A stretch of DNA of 6,969 bases, taken from contig JANXUW010000117.1 of NCBI GenBank assembly GCA_025351985.1, forward strand, positions 1 to 6,969, written 5' to 3'. This document shows positions 1-5,376 of the stretch, piece after piece. Under the pieces are notes generated by a model. It did no database searches. It saw only the letters and a program-made list of their open reading frames with translations, and had not been told where the DNA came from. The position numbers and the translations under genes were made by a program. The stretch comes from Pseudolysobacter sp. (GTDB lineage Bacteria > Pseudomonadota > Gammaproteobacteria > Xanthomonadales > Rhodanobacteraceae). Numbering within the stretch: the first letter of the stretch is position 1; each line of letters starts with the position of its first letter.

Positions 1-286
1 GATCCAGATCCGCCAACCGCAATTCCGCGCGTGCTTTGACCCCGCGCACGCCACGCTCTCGATCGGTGGAGAGCGTCAGTAGTTCGCGGATCTCGTCCAA
101 GGTGAAACCCAGCTCCTTGGCGCGCCGGATGAAACTCAAGCGCTGGACATCCGTGCTGTCGTACTGTCGATAGCCGGAAGCCAGACGATCCGCCGCCGGC
201 AACAAATGAGTGCGCTCGTAATAGCGCACCGTGTCGATACCGACCCCGGCGCGCTTCGCCATTTCACCGATGGGAAAACTGCTCAT
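1..286 (-). CDS. MerR-family transcriptional regulator, N-terminal 95 residues (partial, cut by window edge)
   Basis: The reverse complement of 286..1 reads as an open frame starting MSSFPIGEMAKRAGVGIDTV. It has the MerR winged helix-turn-helix: IGEMAKRAGV at residues 6-15, RYYER at 21-25, SGYRQY at 37-42, and RAKELGFTLDEI at 55-66, leading into the dimerisation helix. The start is supported by AGGAG 8 nt upstream. By family knowledge such proteins are dimers that untwist promoters with long spacers, often in response to metals. Aligned by eye with ZntR and CueR, the residue at the first metal-ligand position (Cys79 in ZntR, Ser77 in CueR) is Val80. The C-terminal metal loop lies outside the window, so the inducer cannot be named. 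The gene is co-oriented with the copper cluster and has its own promoter. Its targets may be itself and genes further left. It could also be a non-metal MerR protein. The family call is firm; the ligand is unknown. Confidence 0.93.
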   Translation of the reverse strand, partial: MSSFPIGEMAKRAGVGIDTVRYYERTHLLPAADRLASGYRQYDSTDVQRLSFIRRAKELGFTLDEIRELLTLSTDRERGVRGVKARAELRLADLD

Positions 287-315
287 TGCGACCTCTCCTC
301 GAAACCTATTGGGGC

Positions 316-347
316 ATGCTAAACCCTGGACCCGCGTCCAGAGTCAA
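316..347 (-). promoter_or_regulatory. MerR-type promoter/operator driving the regulator gene
   Basis: On the minus strand a -35 TTGACT (347-342) and a -10 TAGCAT (321-316) are separated by exactly 20 bp. This long spacer is the hallmark of MerR-activated promoters. The spacer is covered by a dyad, ACTCTGGAC (344-336) and GTCCAGGGT (331-323), with 8 of 9 pairs matching around a 4-bp centre. Spacing and half-sites closely resemble the E. coli zntA promoter as I remember it. The -10 lies about 30 nt upstream of the regulator's ATG, so the promoter reads into the regulator itself, which suggests autoregulation or an operon that begins with the regulator. I see no matching divergent promoter on the plus strand. 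Confidence 0.85.
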
Positions 348-354
348 TAGCCAA

Positions 355-386
355 GCACTGAAAAAACGCCGGAATTGCGTCAGTGC
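355..386. repeat. 7-bp perfect inverted repeat, 18-nt loop, upstream of the MerR promoter
   Basis: GCACTGA (355-361) and TCAGTGC (380-386) are perfect inverted repeats separated by 18 nt that include an A-tract. The element lies 7 bp upstream of the regulator's -35. It could be a second operator, a weak hairpin, or chance. On the minus strand the loop contains a T-run before the second arm, which is not the normal terminator layout. Confidence 0.35.
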
Positions 387-410
387 AATGATCGCAGTCA
401 TATGCCGCAA

Positions 411-439
411 AGCGGTCCGACTGTGCTCCGGAGACCGCT
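411..439 (-). terminator. Candidate terminator hairpin for the copper operon
   Basis: AGCGGTC (411-417) pairs with GACCGCT (433-439), just beyond the stop codon of the last operon gene. The stem can be redrawn as AGCGGTCCG against CGGA-CCGCT with a 2-nt bulge, leaving a loop of about 9 nt. On the minus strand it is followed only by TTTG, so the U-tract is weak. The position, between the cytochrome stop and the MerR promoter, fits a terminator. The strength is uncertain. Confidence 0.4.
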
Positions 440-451
440 AAGCCCGCGTGT

Positions 452-1528
452 TCAATGCGCGTCGGCGCTCGAGGATTCCCAGCGAATCGCGATAATTGAC
501 CAGGTGCCGTTCTCGCGTTTGAGCGAGAGCATCTCGCGGCTGCGCATGACCTTCGGTTGGCCCTTGACCGTCGCGCGAATCTCGCTTTCGCTACCCACCA
601 TCGCCGCGTCGCCCATCGGCATCGAACCGAGCGAAGTGGGTTTGCTCTGCACCGTTTTCAAAAACGCGATGTCTTCGGCCAGATGGCCGCCCGCGTATTC
701 ATCCCGCGACTGCGTGTGGCCGCCTTCGGTGATCGTGACCTGCGGCGCGAGTAGCGCCAGTACAGCAGCGCGATCGCCCGCCTGCAGGGCAGCGTGGAAC
801 GCATTGGCTACGGTTTCTGCTGCGGGCACCGCACCGGGTTTCAGGCCATCCAATACTAGCGGTGCTTCGGTCGCGGCGGCATGCGCGTGATCTGCGTGAT
901 CCGCATGGTCATGGTCATGGTCATGGTCATCGTCGCCGTCGGCGTGGGTGTGATCGCTCTCGGAAGCAGCCGCGTGATCGTGTGTTTCGCCGTGGCTATG
1001 CGTGTGCGCATGCCCCTCTTCGGTTTTCGCGACATTGCCGGTGAGCTGTGCATATTGCTCTGGTGTTAGCTCGGGCAGCTTTTGCAAAAACGCGACCATG
1101 CCCCAGATGGCGGCGTCATCGTGCGTCGTGCCCCAGGCCGGCATGGCGGACATCTTGATGCCGTGCTTGATTGTCCAGAACATCTCGGCGGGACTGGCAT
1201 GCACATGCTGACTCAGGTTCGGCGGCTGGGGATACAAGCCAGGGCGGATTTCCGAGTTGGTCATGCCAGGTGCCAAATGGCATCCGGTGCACATGCCGCT
1301 ATAGTGTTCCGCACCCTCGGCGATTAACTTCGGATCATCCAGCGGCGGCACTTGGATATCCTTGGCGTGTGCCGCGATGGAGGTTTGCCGCACCGTTTCC
1401 ATGAGTTTGAAAACCAGGGGCCAGTGCGGTGTATCGGCGGCGATGTTGTAGGTGCCGGAATAGATGAACGCGGCAGCGCCGAGAACGCCAACGAAAAGTA
1501 ACAGGAGAATCGCTTTGATAAAGTTCAT
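452..1528 (-). CDS. Membrane-anchored cytochrome c fused to a His-rich linker and a SnoaL/NTF2-like domain
   Basis: This is a 358-residue envelope protein. Residues 4-23 form one hydrophobic segment (uncleaved anchor or signal peptide) that would place the rest in the periplasm. Residues about 66-150 are a class I cytochrome c domain: haem motif CTGCH at 80-84 and a Met axial-ligand candidate in MSAMPAW (Met126 or Met129). Residues 173-216 are a low-complexity linker with 15 histidines, including an HDHDHDH run. Residues about 235-358 look like a SnoaL/DUF4440 NTF2-fold domain, ending in the typical strand GTWSIIAIRW. The start codon follows the oxidase stop by 3 nt, with GGAGG at the very end of the oxidase gene, so the two are co-translated. 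Inferred role: electron exchange with the oxidase or respiratory chain, with metal buffering by the linker. The role of the C-terminal domain is unknown. Cytochromes beside such oxidases are usually shorter, as far as I recall, so the fusion is unusual. Confidence 0.92.
   Translation of the reverse strand: MNFIKAILLLLFVGVLGAAAFIYSGTYNIAADTPHWPLVFKLMETVRQTSIAAHAKDIQVPPLDDPKLIAEGAEHYSGMCTGCHLAPGMTNSEIRPGLYPQPPNLSQHVHASPAEMFWTIKHGIKMSAMPAWGTTHDDAAIWGMVAFLQKLPELTPEQYAQLTGNVAKTEEGHAHTHSHGETHDHAAASESDHTHADGDDDHDHDHDHADHADHAHAAATEAPLVLDGLKPGAVPAAETVANAFHAALQAGDRAAVLALLAPQVTITEGGHTQSRDEYAGGHLAEDIAFLKTVQSKPTSLGSMPMGDAAMVGSESEIRATVKGQPKVMRSREMLSLKRENGTWSIIAIRWESSSADAH
881..1012 (-). other. His-rich metal-binding linker (residues 173-216 of the cytochrome fusion)
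   Basis: Fifteen of 44 residues are His, spaced mostly as HxH and interleaved with Asp, Ala and Thr. Such stretches bind Cu(II), Zn(II) or Ni(II) in many periplasmic proteins. Metal binding here is inferred from composition only. Confidence 0.8.
905..930. repeat. Hexanucleotide tandem repeat (ATGGTC) x 4.3
   Basis: Four perfect copies of ATGGTC plus AT lie inside the His-rich linker. On the coding strand (GACCAT) each unit encodes Asp-His. The unit is a multiple of 3, so copy-number slippage would lengthen or shorten the metal-binding run without breaking the frame. Confidence 0.9.
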
Positions 1529-1531
1529 GGC

Positions 1532-2887
1532 TTAGCCTCCGTGGTTCATGGGCATGTTGGGATCCATTTTCATATCCATTTTCATATACATCTTCATTGC
1601 CGGCTCGGGTGTGCCGGCCGCGCCGATGCGACGCGCCACGGTACCCGGAGGATTGGCGTACCAGCCAGGGTCGCGATAGTCGGCCGCGACCTGATCGCGC
1701 ACCTTGACCACCGTGAACATGCCACCCATCTCAAGCTTTCCGAACGGGCCCTGGCCGGTCATCATCGCCAAGGTATTTTCGGGGCCCTTCATGTGACCGG
1801 CGTCGGTGTGCACCTGGTGAATCGCCATGCCGTTTTCGCCCATCGCCATATAACCCGGCAACATCGAGCGGATCTGCGTTTCGACGTTTGATTGATCCAC
1901 ACCCAGGGTGTTCGGAATGCCGTGGCCCATCGCGTTCATCGTGTGATGCGACATGTGGCAGTGGAACGCCCAGTCACCCGGCGTGGCGACGAATTCGATA
2001 TCGCGCGTCTGGCCGACGCCGACGATCTCTGTGACTTCCGGGCGCCACAATGCTTTCGGCCAGCGCCCGCCATCCGATCCCGTGACCAGGAATTGATGCC
2101 CGTGCAAATGGATCGGATGATTCCACATCGACAGGTTCCCGAGGCGGATACGCACGCGCTGACCGGTCTTGACCACCATCGCATCGATCGACGGAAAGAC
2201 CTTGCTGTTGAAGGTCCACAGATCGAACTCGGTCATGATCGACGGATCAGGCCGATAGGTGCCTGGATGCAGCGCCCAGTTGTGCAAGAGGATCACGAAG
2301 TCGCGATCGATCGGTTCGGGTTCGCCGTTCTTCGGATGAATGATGAACATGCCCATCATGCCGACCGCCATCTGCGTCATTTCATCGGCGTGCGGGTGAT
2401 ACATGTGCGTGCCGTGCTGGCGCAAGGTGAACTCGTAGGCATAGGTTTCGCCCGGCAGGATGTCCGGCTGCGACAGCCCACCGACACCGTCCATACCGCT
2501 TGGCAACAGGATGCCGTGCCAGTGCACGCTGGTGTGCTCGGGCAGCTTGTTGGTCACCAGGATACGCACGCGATCGCCTTCGACCGCCTCGATCGTCGGC
2601 CCGGGTGTGGAACCGTTGTATCCCCAGCATTTGGCTTTGCTACCGGGCGCGAACTCGTGATCGATTTCTTCGGCGATCAGATGAAATTCCTTGACGCCGT
2701 CTTTCATCACAAAGGGCAACGCGCGACCATTCAATGTGGTCACAGGCACGTAAGGGCGACCCGAACCGGTGGCGGGATTGGCGGAGGTTTCCGGCGTCTG
2801 CGCGCTGGCCGGGCGGATCAGTCCGCCGAGTTTGGCCAGGGCGGCGAGGCTCGCGGTAAACATCAAGTTGCGACGGGAAATTTTCAT
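1532..2887 (-). CDS. Periplasmic multicopper oxidase, two-cupredoxin-domain type with Met-rich tail
   Basis: 451 residues. The N-terminus has a twin-arginine signal (SRRNLMF at 4-10, hydrophobic to about 24, cleavage near ASA at 27-29), so it is probably exported folded with copper. All four copper-binding motifs are present: HWHG at 122-125, HPH at 164-166, HPIHLH at 257-262, and HCHMSHH at 309-315 with Met320 at the axial position. Only about 90 residues separate the second and third motifs, too few for the middle domain of a three-domain laccase or classical CopA. The protein is therefore best read as a two-domain oxidase with the type 1 copper in domain 2. A conserved-looking C-terminal region follows, then a Met-rich tail (431-451, 8 Met). 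The likely reaction is oxidation of Cu(I) or other small reductants with reduction of oxygen to water. The start overlaps the upstream stop by 4 nt (ATGA) and has GGAGGTG 4 nt before the ATG. The family is certain; the substrate is inferred from context. Confidence 0.95.
   Translation of the reverse strand: MKISRRNLMFTASLAALAKLGGLIRPASAQTPETSANPATGSGRPYVPVTTLNGRALPFVMKDGVKEFHLIAEEIDHEFAPGSKAKCWGYNGSTPGPTIEAVEGDRVRILVTNKLPEHTSVHWHGILLPSGMDGVGGLSQPDILPGETYAYEFTLRQHGTHMYHPHADEMTQMAVGMMGMFIIHPKNGEPEPIDRDFVILLHNWALHPGTYRPDPSIMTEFDLWTFNSKVFPSIDAMVVKTGQRVRIRLGNLSMWNHPIHLHGHQFLVTGSDGGRWPKALWRPEVTEIVGVGQTRDIEFVATPGDWAFHCHMSHHTMNAMGHGIPNTLGVDQSNVETQIRSMLPGYMAMGENGMAIHQVHTDAGHMKGPENTLAMMTGQGPFGKLEMGGMFTVVKVRDQVAADYRDPGWYANPPGTVARRIGAAGTPEPAMKMYMKMDMKMDPNMPMNHGG
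1535..1540 (-). promoter_or_regulatory. Ribosome binding site of the cytochrome fusion gene
   Basis: GGAGGC on the minus strand lies 6 nt before the ATG and overlaps the last codons of the oxidase gene. This fixes the cytochrome start and implies translational coupling. Confidence 0.8.
1564..1587. repeat. Perfect 12-bp tandem duplication coding the Met-rich tail
   Basis: CCATTTTCATAT occurs twice back to back, followed by a degenerate third unit to about 1597. On the minus strand it encodes the alternating Met-Lys-Met-Asp/Tyr tail of the oxidase. This suggests the tail grew by in-frame duplication. Confidence 0.85.
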
Positions 2888-4566
2888 GCGGCACCTCCGT
2901 GCTGGTCGTGTGGCGTGGGCGCGGAATCCTCGGCGGGTTTGGTCGGCGTATCCGGTTTCTTTTCCGGCGGTGCGGTCGCCGGCATTGGCATCCCGGGCAT
3001 GGCATTCATGTCGTGGCCCGCATGTGGATTGGCAGACGCTGGCTTTTTGCTTTCCTTGGCGGGTGGGCTTGCGGCGTCCATGGATTTGCCGCCGCTCATA
3101 TCCATCCCGGACATATCGCCGTCAGCGTGGTGCATGTGCGGCGTGCTGGCCGCTGGTGCCGGGTGCAAGATTTCGTCGGGGCCAACGGTTCCATCCGTGG
3201 CGTCAGCGTCGCTCGGCAACCGCGCGCCAACGGCGCGCATCAGGTCCACTCGCGCCATCCAGTAGTCGCGGACGGCTTCGAGATAGCCCTGATAGGCGTC
3301 GAATTCCTGTTGCTTGGCGAGCAACAATTCGAACACGCCAACCAGCATGAAATTGACGTTTTCTTGCGTTCGCGCGACGATGATTTCGCGTTGCGGAATC
3401 AGCGCGATTCGATAGTCTTCGGCAATCTTGCGGGTCGCCGCGATGCGATCCACACCGAGCCGCACGTTGACGTCGATCTCCAGTTCGAGCGAGCGCATGC
3501 GTGCCCGGGCATCGTCGAGTTGCGCGTTGGCGCGCGCGATCGCGCCCTGGCCCTGATTAAAGATCGGCAACTGCAACGACAGGCTCGGACCGTAAAGTTT
3601 GCTGCGATCCGTTTCGCGTTCGCCAGCAATGCCGATGTCGACCTTGCCGAGCCAGCGATACTGTCGGGTCACACCCAGACTCTGCTCCAGCAAAGTGACT
3701 TCTTGCTGGGCGGCGGCCAGATCCAGACGCTGCCGGTGCGCGAGTGTAACGAGGGCATCGGCGGATTCATCTTGCGCGAGCGGTGCTGGCAAACGGTCCC
3801 CTGCGATCCATTGCCTCAATGCCCCAGACACGCCCATAAGCTGGTTCAACGCGGAGCGTGTGCGCACCGCCTCGGCGCTGGCGCGAGTGGCTTGCAGGCG
3901 CGCCTGGGTCGCCGCGGCTTCTTCCATCTTGAATTGCAGAATGCTGATATTGCCGGCCTCATGAAATTTAGCGGCAATGTCCGCAGAAGTTTGTGCGGCG
4001 GTTGCCACCGCCGCGCGCATCGTGGCGACCTGCTGCGCGCCGACATAGCTGTACCAGGCGGCGCGTGTATCGGTCGCCAGTTTAAGAATCGCCGCACCGA
4101 TGGATTGCTGGGTACGGGCAAATTCGCCAGCGGCAAATCGCTTGCGAGCCGGCAGCATCAACAGCTCGGCAAACGGGACGGAAAGACCGCCGTCGAACTT
4201 CGTTGGTTCGCCCGATTTATGCAACGCGGTGATCGAAAAGGTCGGATTGCTGAGGCGACTCGCGTCATCGACATCGGCCGCGGCAATGCCGAGCCGTGCG
4301 TATTCGGATTGCATGCGCGGGTTATGCAATAGCGCGATCTGCACCGCTGTGTCTGCCGTGAGGGGAACCGACAGCAACGTTTGCAGCGTTGCAGCAGTCT
4401 TGGTTTCCGTCTCACGATCCGTCGCCCAGCCCAGTGCCACGCCGTTGCGCTGATCGACCAGGGTTTGAATCTCGAATACGCCGTGTTCTCGGGCGATGCT
4501 TGCACAGCCGGCCAGTGCGCTGAACACGGCCATCGCCAGCGCACGACGAAGGGAAAATGACGCCAT
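2884..4566 (-). CDS. TolC/CusC-type outer-membrane efflux lipoprotein with Met/His-rich tail
   Basis: 560 residues from the ATG at 4566. An in-frame ATG at 4617 is less likely: only the 4566 start has a good site (GGAGA, 6 nt upstream) and places a lipoprotein signal at the N-terminus (SLRRALAMAVFSALAGC, lipobox LAGC, acylated Cys21). The body, to about residue 450, has the doubled layout of the outer membrane efflux protein family: VPLTADTAVQIALLHNPRM opens the first repeat, followed by long Ala/Gln-rich helices, and SLSLQLPIFNQGQG marks the second. Residues 468-560 form an unusual Pro/Ala-rich tail with 9 Met and 8 His (for example HMHHADGDMSGMDMSGG), suggesting periplasmic Cu or Ag binding. 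The family forms trimeric channels working with RND pumps and adaptors, but neither partner is present in this window. Its stop overlaps the oxidase start by 4 nt. Pump partner and substrate are inferred. Confidence 0.93.
   Translation of the reverse strand: MASFSLRRALAMAVFSALAGCASIAREHGVFEIQTLVDQRNGVALGWATDRETETKTAATLQTLLSVPLTADTAVQIALLHNPRMQSEYARLGIAAADVDDASRLSNPTFSITALHKSGEPTKFDGGLSVPFAELLMLPARKRFAAGEFARTQQSIGAAILKLATDTRAAWYSYVGAQQVATMRAAVATAAQTSADIAAKFHEAGNISILQFKMEEAAATQARLQATRASAEAVRTRSALNQLMGVSGALRQWIAGDRLPAPLAQDESADALVTLAHRQRLDLAAAQQEVTLLEQSLGVTRQYRWLGKVDIGIAGERETDRSKLYGPSLSLQLPIFNQGQGAIARANAQLDDARARMRSLELEIDVNVRLGVDRIAATRKIAEDYRIALIPQREIIVARTQENVNFMLVGVFELLLAKQQEFDAYQGYLEAVRDYWMARVDLMRAVGARLPSDADATDGTVGPDEILHPAPAASTPHMHHADGDMSGMDMSGGKSMDAASPPAKESKKPASANPHAGHDMNAMPGMPMPATAPPEKKPDTPTKPAEDSAPTPHDQHGGAA
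2892..2898 (-). promoter_or_regulatory. Strong ribosome binding site of the oxidase gene, inside the upstream gene
   Basis: GGAGGTG on the minus strand lies 4 nt before the oxidase ATG and within the last codons of the TolC-like gene. It supports the start at 2887 and coupled translation of the pair. Confidence 0.85.
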
Positions 4567-4699
4567 TGAAAATCTCCGTTGGCTATCCGCGTGGTAAACC
4601 GCATTGGGCTCACGCATCGAACGGACAGCAAAGACAACACGTCAGTTGGCCGGAATGGCAAACGAACGAATCAGAGCCGCAGTGAGCGGCGAACGGAAA
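4567..4699 (-). other. 133-nt intergenic spacer between the CopL-like and TolC-like genes
   Basis: No gene is seen here. It holds a short hairpin, GCCGC-AGTGA-GCGGC (4676-4690), without a T-run, and the 14-bp motif ATCCGCGTGGTAAA (4585-4598) whose reverse complement recurs at 5330-5343. No convincing -35/-10 pair was found. The CopL-like and TolC-like genes could share a transcript, with this spacer acting as leader or processing site. Confidence 0.5.
4573..4577 (-). promoter_or_regulatory. Ribosome binding site that decides the TolC-like start
   Basis: GGAGA on the minus strand lies 6 nt before the ATG at 4566. The longer reading from 4617 lacks a comparable site and would put 17 polar residues ahead of the lipoprotein signal. 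Confidence 0.75.
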
Positions 4700-5176
4700 T
4701 CAGGCGATTGGGGGGCGGAGCAGTAGGCTCGACGGAGCGCTCGGGGAACTCGGCAGGATAAAATCGACAGGAATGCGATCTGGCGCAATGTCGCGCAAGT
4801 TCAGCAGTGTCAATGGCATGGCTAGCGTAACTACGCAGCCGCATTGACACGCACTGTCGTCACAGCACGGGCACTCTTCCTGCAATGACTTTACGGTTAC
4901 TGCTCGGGACGAATCTGCGGGGTTGTGACAGTGGAGTAGCACCGTTTTGGCATGCGCACCGGCCGACGCATAGTCGGACTTCGCCGTCTGCGCCATGCTT
5001 AAAGGCGGCGGTGCACCTGTCAAAACCAGAACGACTACCAGCACATAGCGTAGCCATGTGGGAAATGATCCGAGGTGGCCAAAGTAAGGATTCACGCCAC
5101 ATAGACTGCACCACATGCCGAGGAGTTGCAACGCGCGCGCAAATGGTCTCGGCCGAAAGTCCACGGCCTGATTCAT
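4700..5176 (-). CDS. copL: CopL-family Cys/His-rich metal-binding protein
   Basis: 158 residues from the ATG at 5176. Residues 42-62 form a hydrophobic export signal (LRYVLVVVLVLTGAPPPLSMA). The mature part has HCH at 82-84 and a dense cluster CPCCDDSACQCGC at 102-114 (six Cys), then a hydrophobic stretch and the C-terminus LLLRPPIA. The signal, Cys cluster and RPPI(A/G) ending match the CopL family of Xanthomonas, where copL sits upstream of copA/copB and is needed for copper-induced expression. Here it sits upstream of the TolC-like, oxidase and cytochrome genes on the same strand. Ligand and role are inferred from the family. The N-terminus is about 40 residues longer than I expect and has no clear ribosome binding site. 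The true start may be internal, with Met21 (5116) and a GTG at codon 28 as options, so the 5' boundary is uncertain. Confidence 0.8.
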   Translation of the reverse strand: MNQAVDFRPRPFARALQLLGMWCSLCGVNPYFGHLGSFPTWLRYVLVVVLVLTGAPPPLSMAQTAKSDYASAGAHAKTVLLHCHNPADSSRAVTVKSLQEECPCCDDSACQCGCVVTLAMPLTLLNLRDIAPDRIPVDFILPSSPSAPSSLLLRPPIA

Positions 5177-5370
5177 CTATATGAACCTACCGGCCAGAGC
5201 GTATCCCTCGATTTATCAGGGCTTGGGCGATCAGTGGTGATCGGTCATCCAAAGTCTGCTCGTCGCAAGCGCGAGGTATCGAAGAGTCAAGATTTAATGG
5301 CTATGCGGAACTCAGTGTGGAATAAACTTTTTACCACGCGGATGCACCGCATTAAAACGCGGAATATAGT
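5177..5370. other. Non-coding region between the copper operon and the transposase remnant
   Basis: This stretch appears more AT-rich than its surroundings and holds no supportable gene. It should carry the promoter of the copper operon on the minus strand, but I find only an isolated TTGACT (5290-5285) without a -10 at a normal distance. It contains the perfect inverted repeat CGATCA-GTGG-TGATCG (5228-5243), two copies of an 18-bp repeat (5305, 5359), and a 14-bp match to the tolC-like leader (5330-5343). Confidence 0.6.
5228..5243. repeat. 6-bp perfect inverted repeat CGATCA-GTGG-TGATCG
   Basis: It lies about 50 bp upstream of the CopL-like start. It could be an operator for the copper operon or part of a degraded IS end. 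The sequence gives no way to choose between these. Confidence 0.4.
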
Positions 5371-5376
5371 GTGGAA
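5305..5376. repeat. Pair of 18-bp direct repeats, 54 bp apart
   Basis: GCGGAACTCAGTGTGGAA (5305-5322) and GCGGAATATAGTGTGGAA (5359-5376) match at 15 of 18 positions, differing only at the central three bases. The second copy overlaps the start of the transposase remnant. Between them is an imperfect nested hairpin, TTTTA..GCGG-ATGCA-CCGC..TAAAA. They may be protein-binding sites at an element's left end. Confidence 0.7.

Noticed and set aside
375..890. Plus-strand open frame of 171 codons
   Set aside because: It overlaps the end of the cytochrome fusion in antisense, shows no motif, and has composition typical of a shadow frame.
905..930. Short tandem repeat as a CRISPR-like or iteron array
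   Set aside because: The unit is a coding hexamer (Asp-His) inside the cytochrome linker, with no spacers.
1892..4332. Two long plus-strand open frames (457 and 477 codons) opposite the oxidase and TolC-like genes
   Set aside because: Their translations are Arg/His-rich low-complexity with no recognisable motifs. They lie antisense to well-supported genes, and long antisense frames are expected in GC-rich DNA.
4676..4690. Hairpin GCCGC-AGTGA-GCGGC after the CopL-like gene as a terminator
   Set aside because: The stem is only 5 bp and no T-run follows on the minus strand. It was noted only within the intergenic entry.
5285..5290. TTGACTCT upstream of the CopL-like gene as a second MerR-type promoter
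   Set aside because: It shares 8 bases with the MerR promoter, but there is no dyad and no -10 at 17-20 bp.
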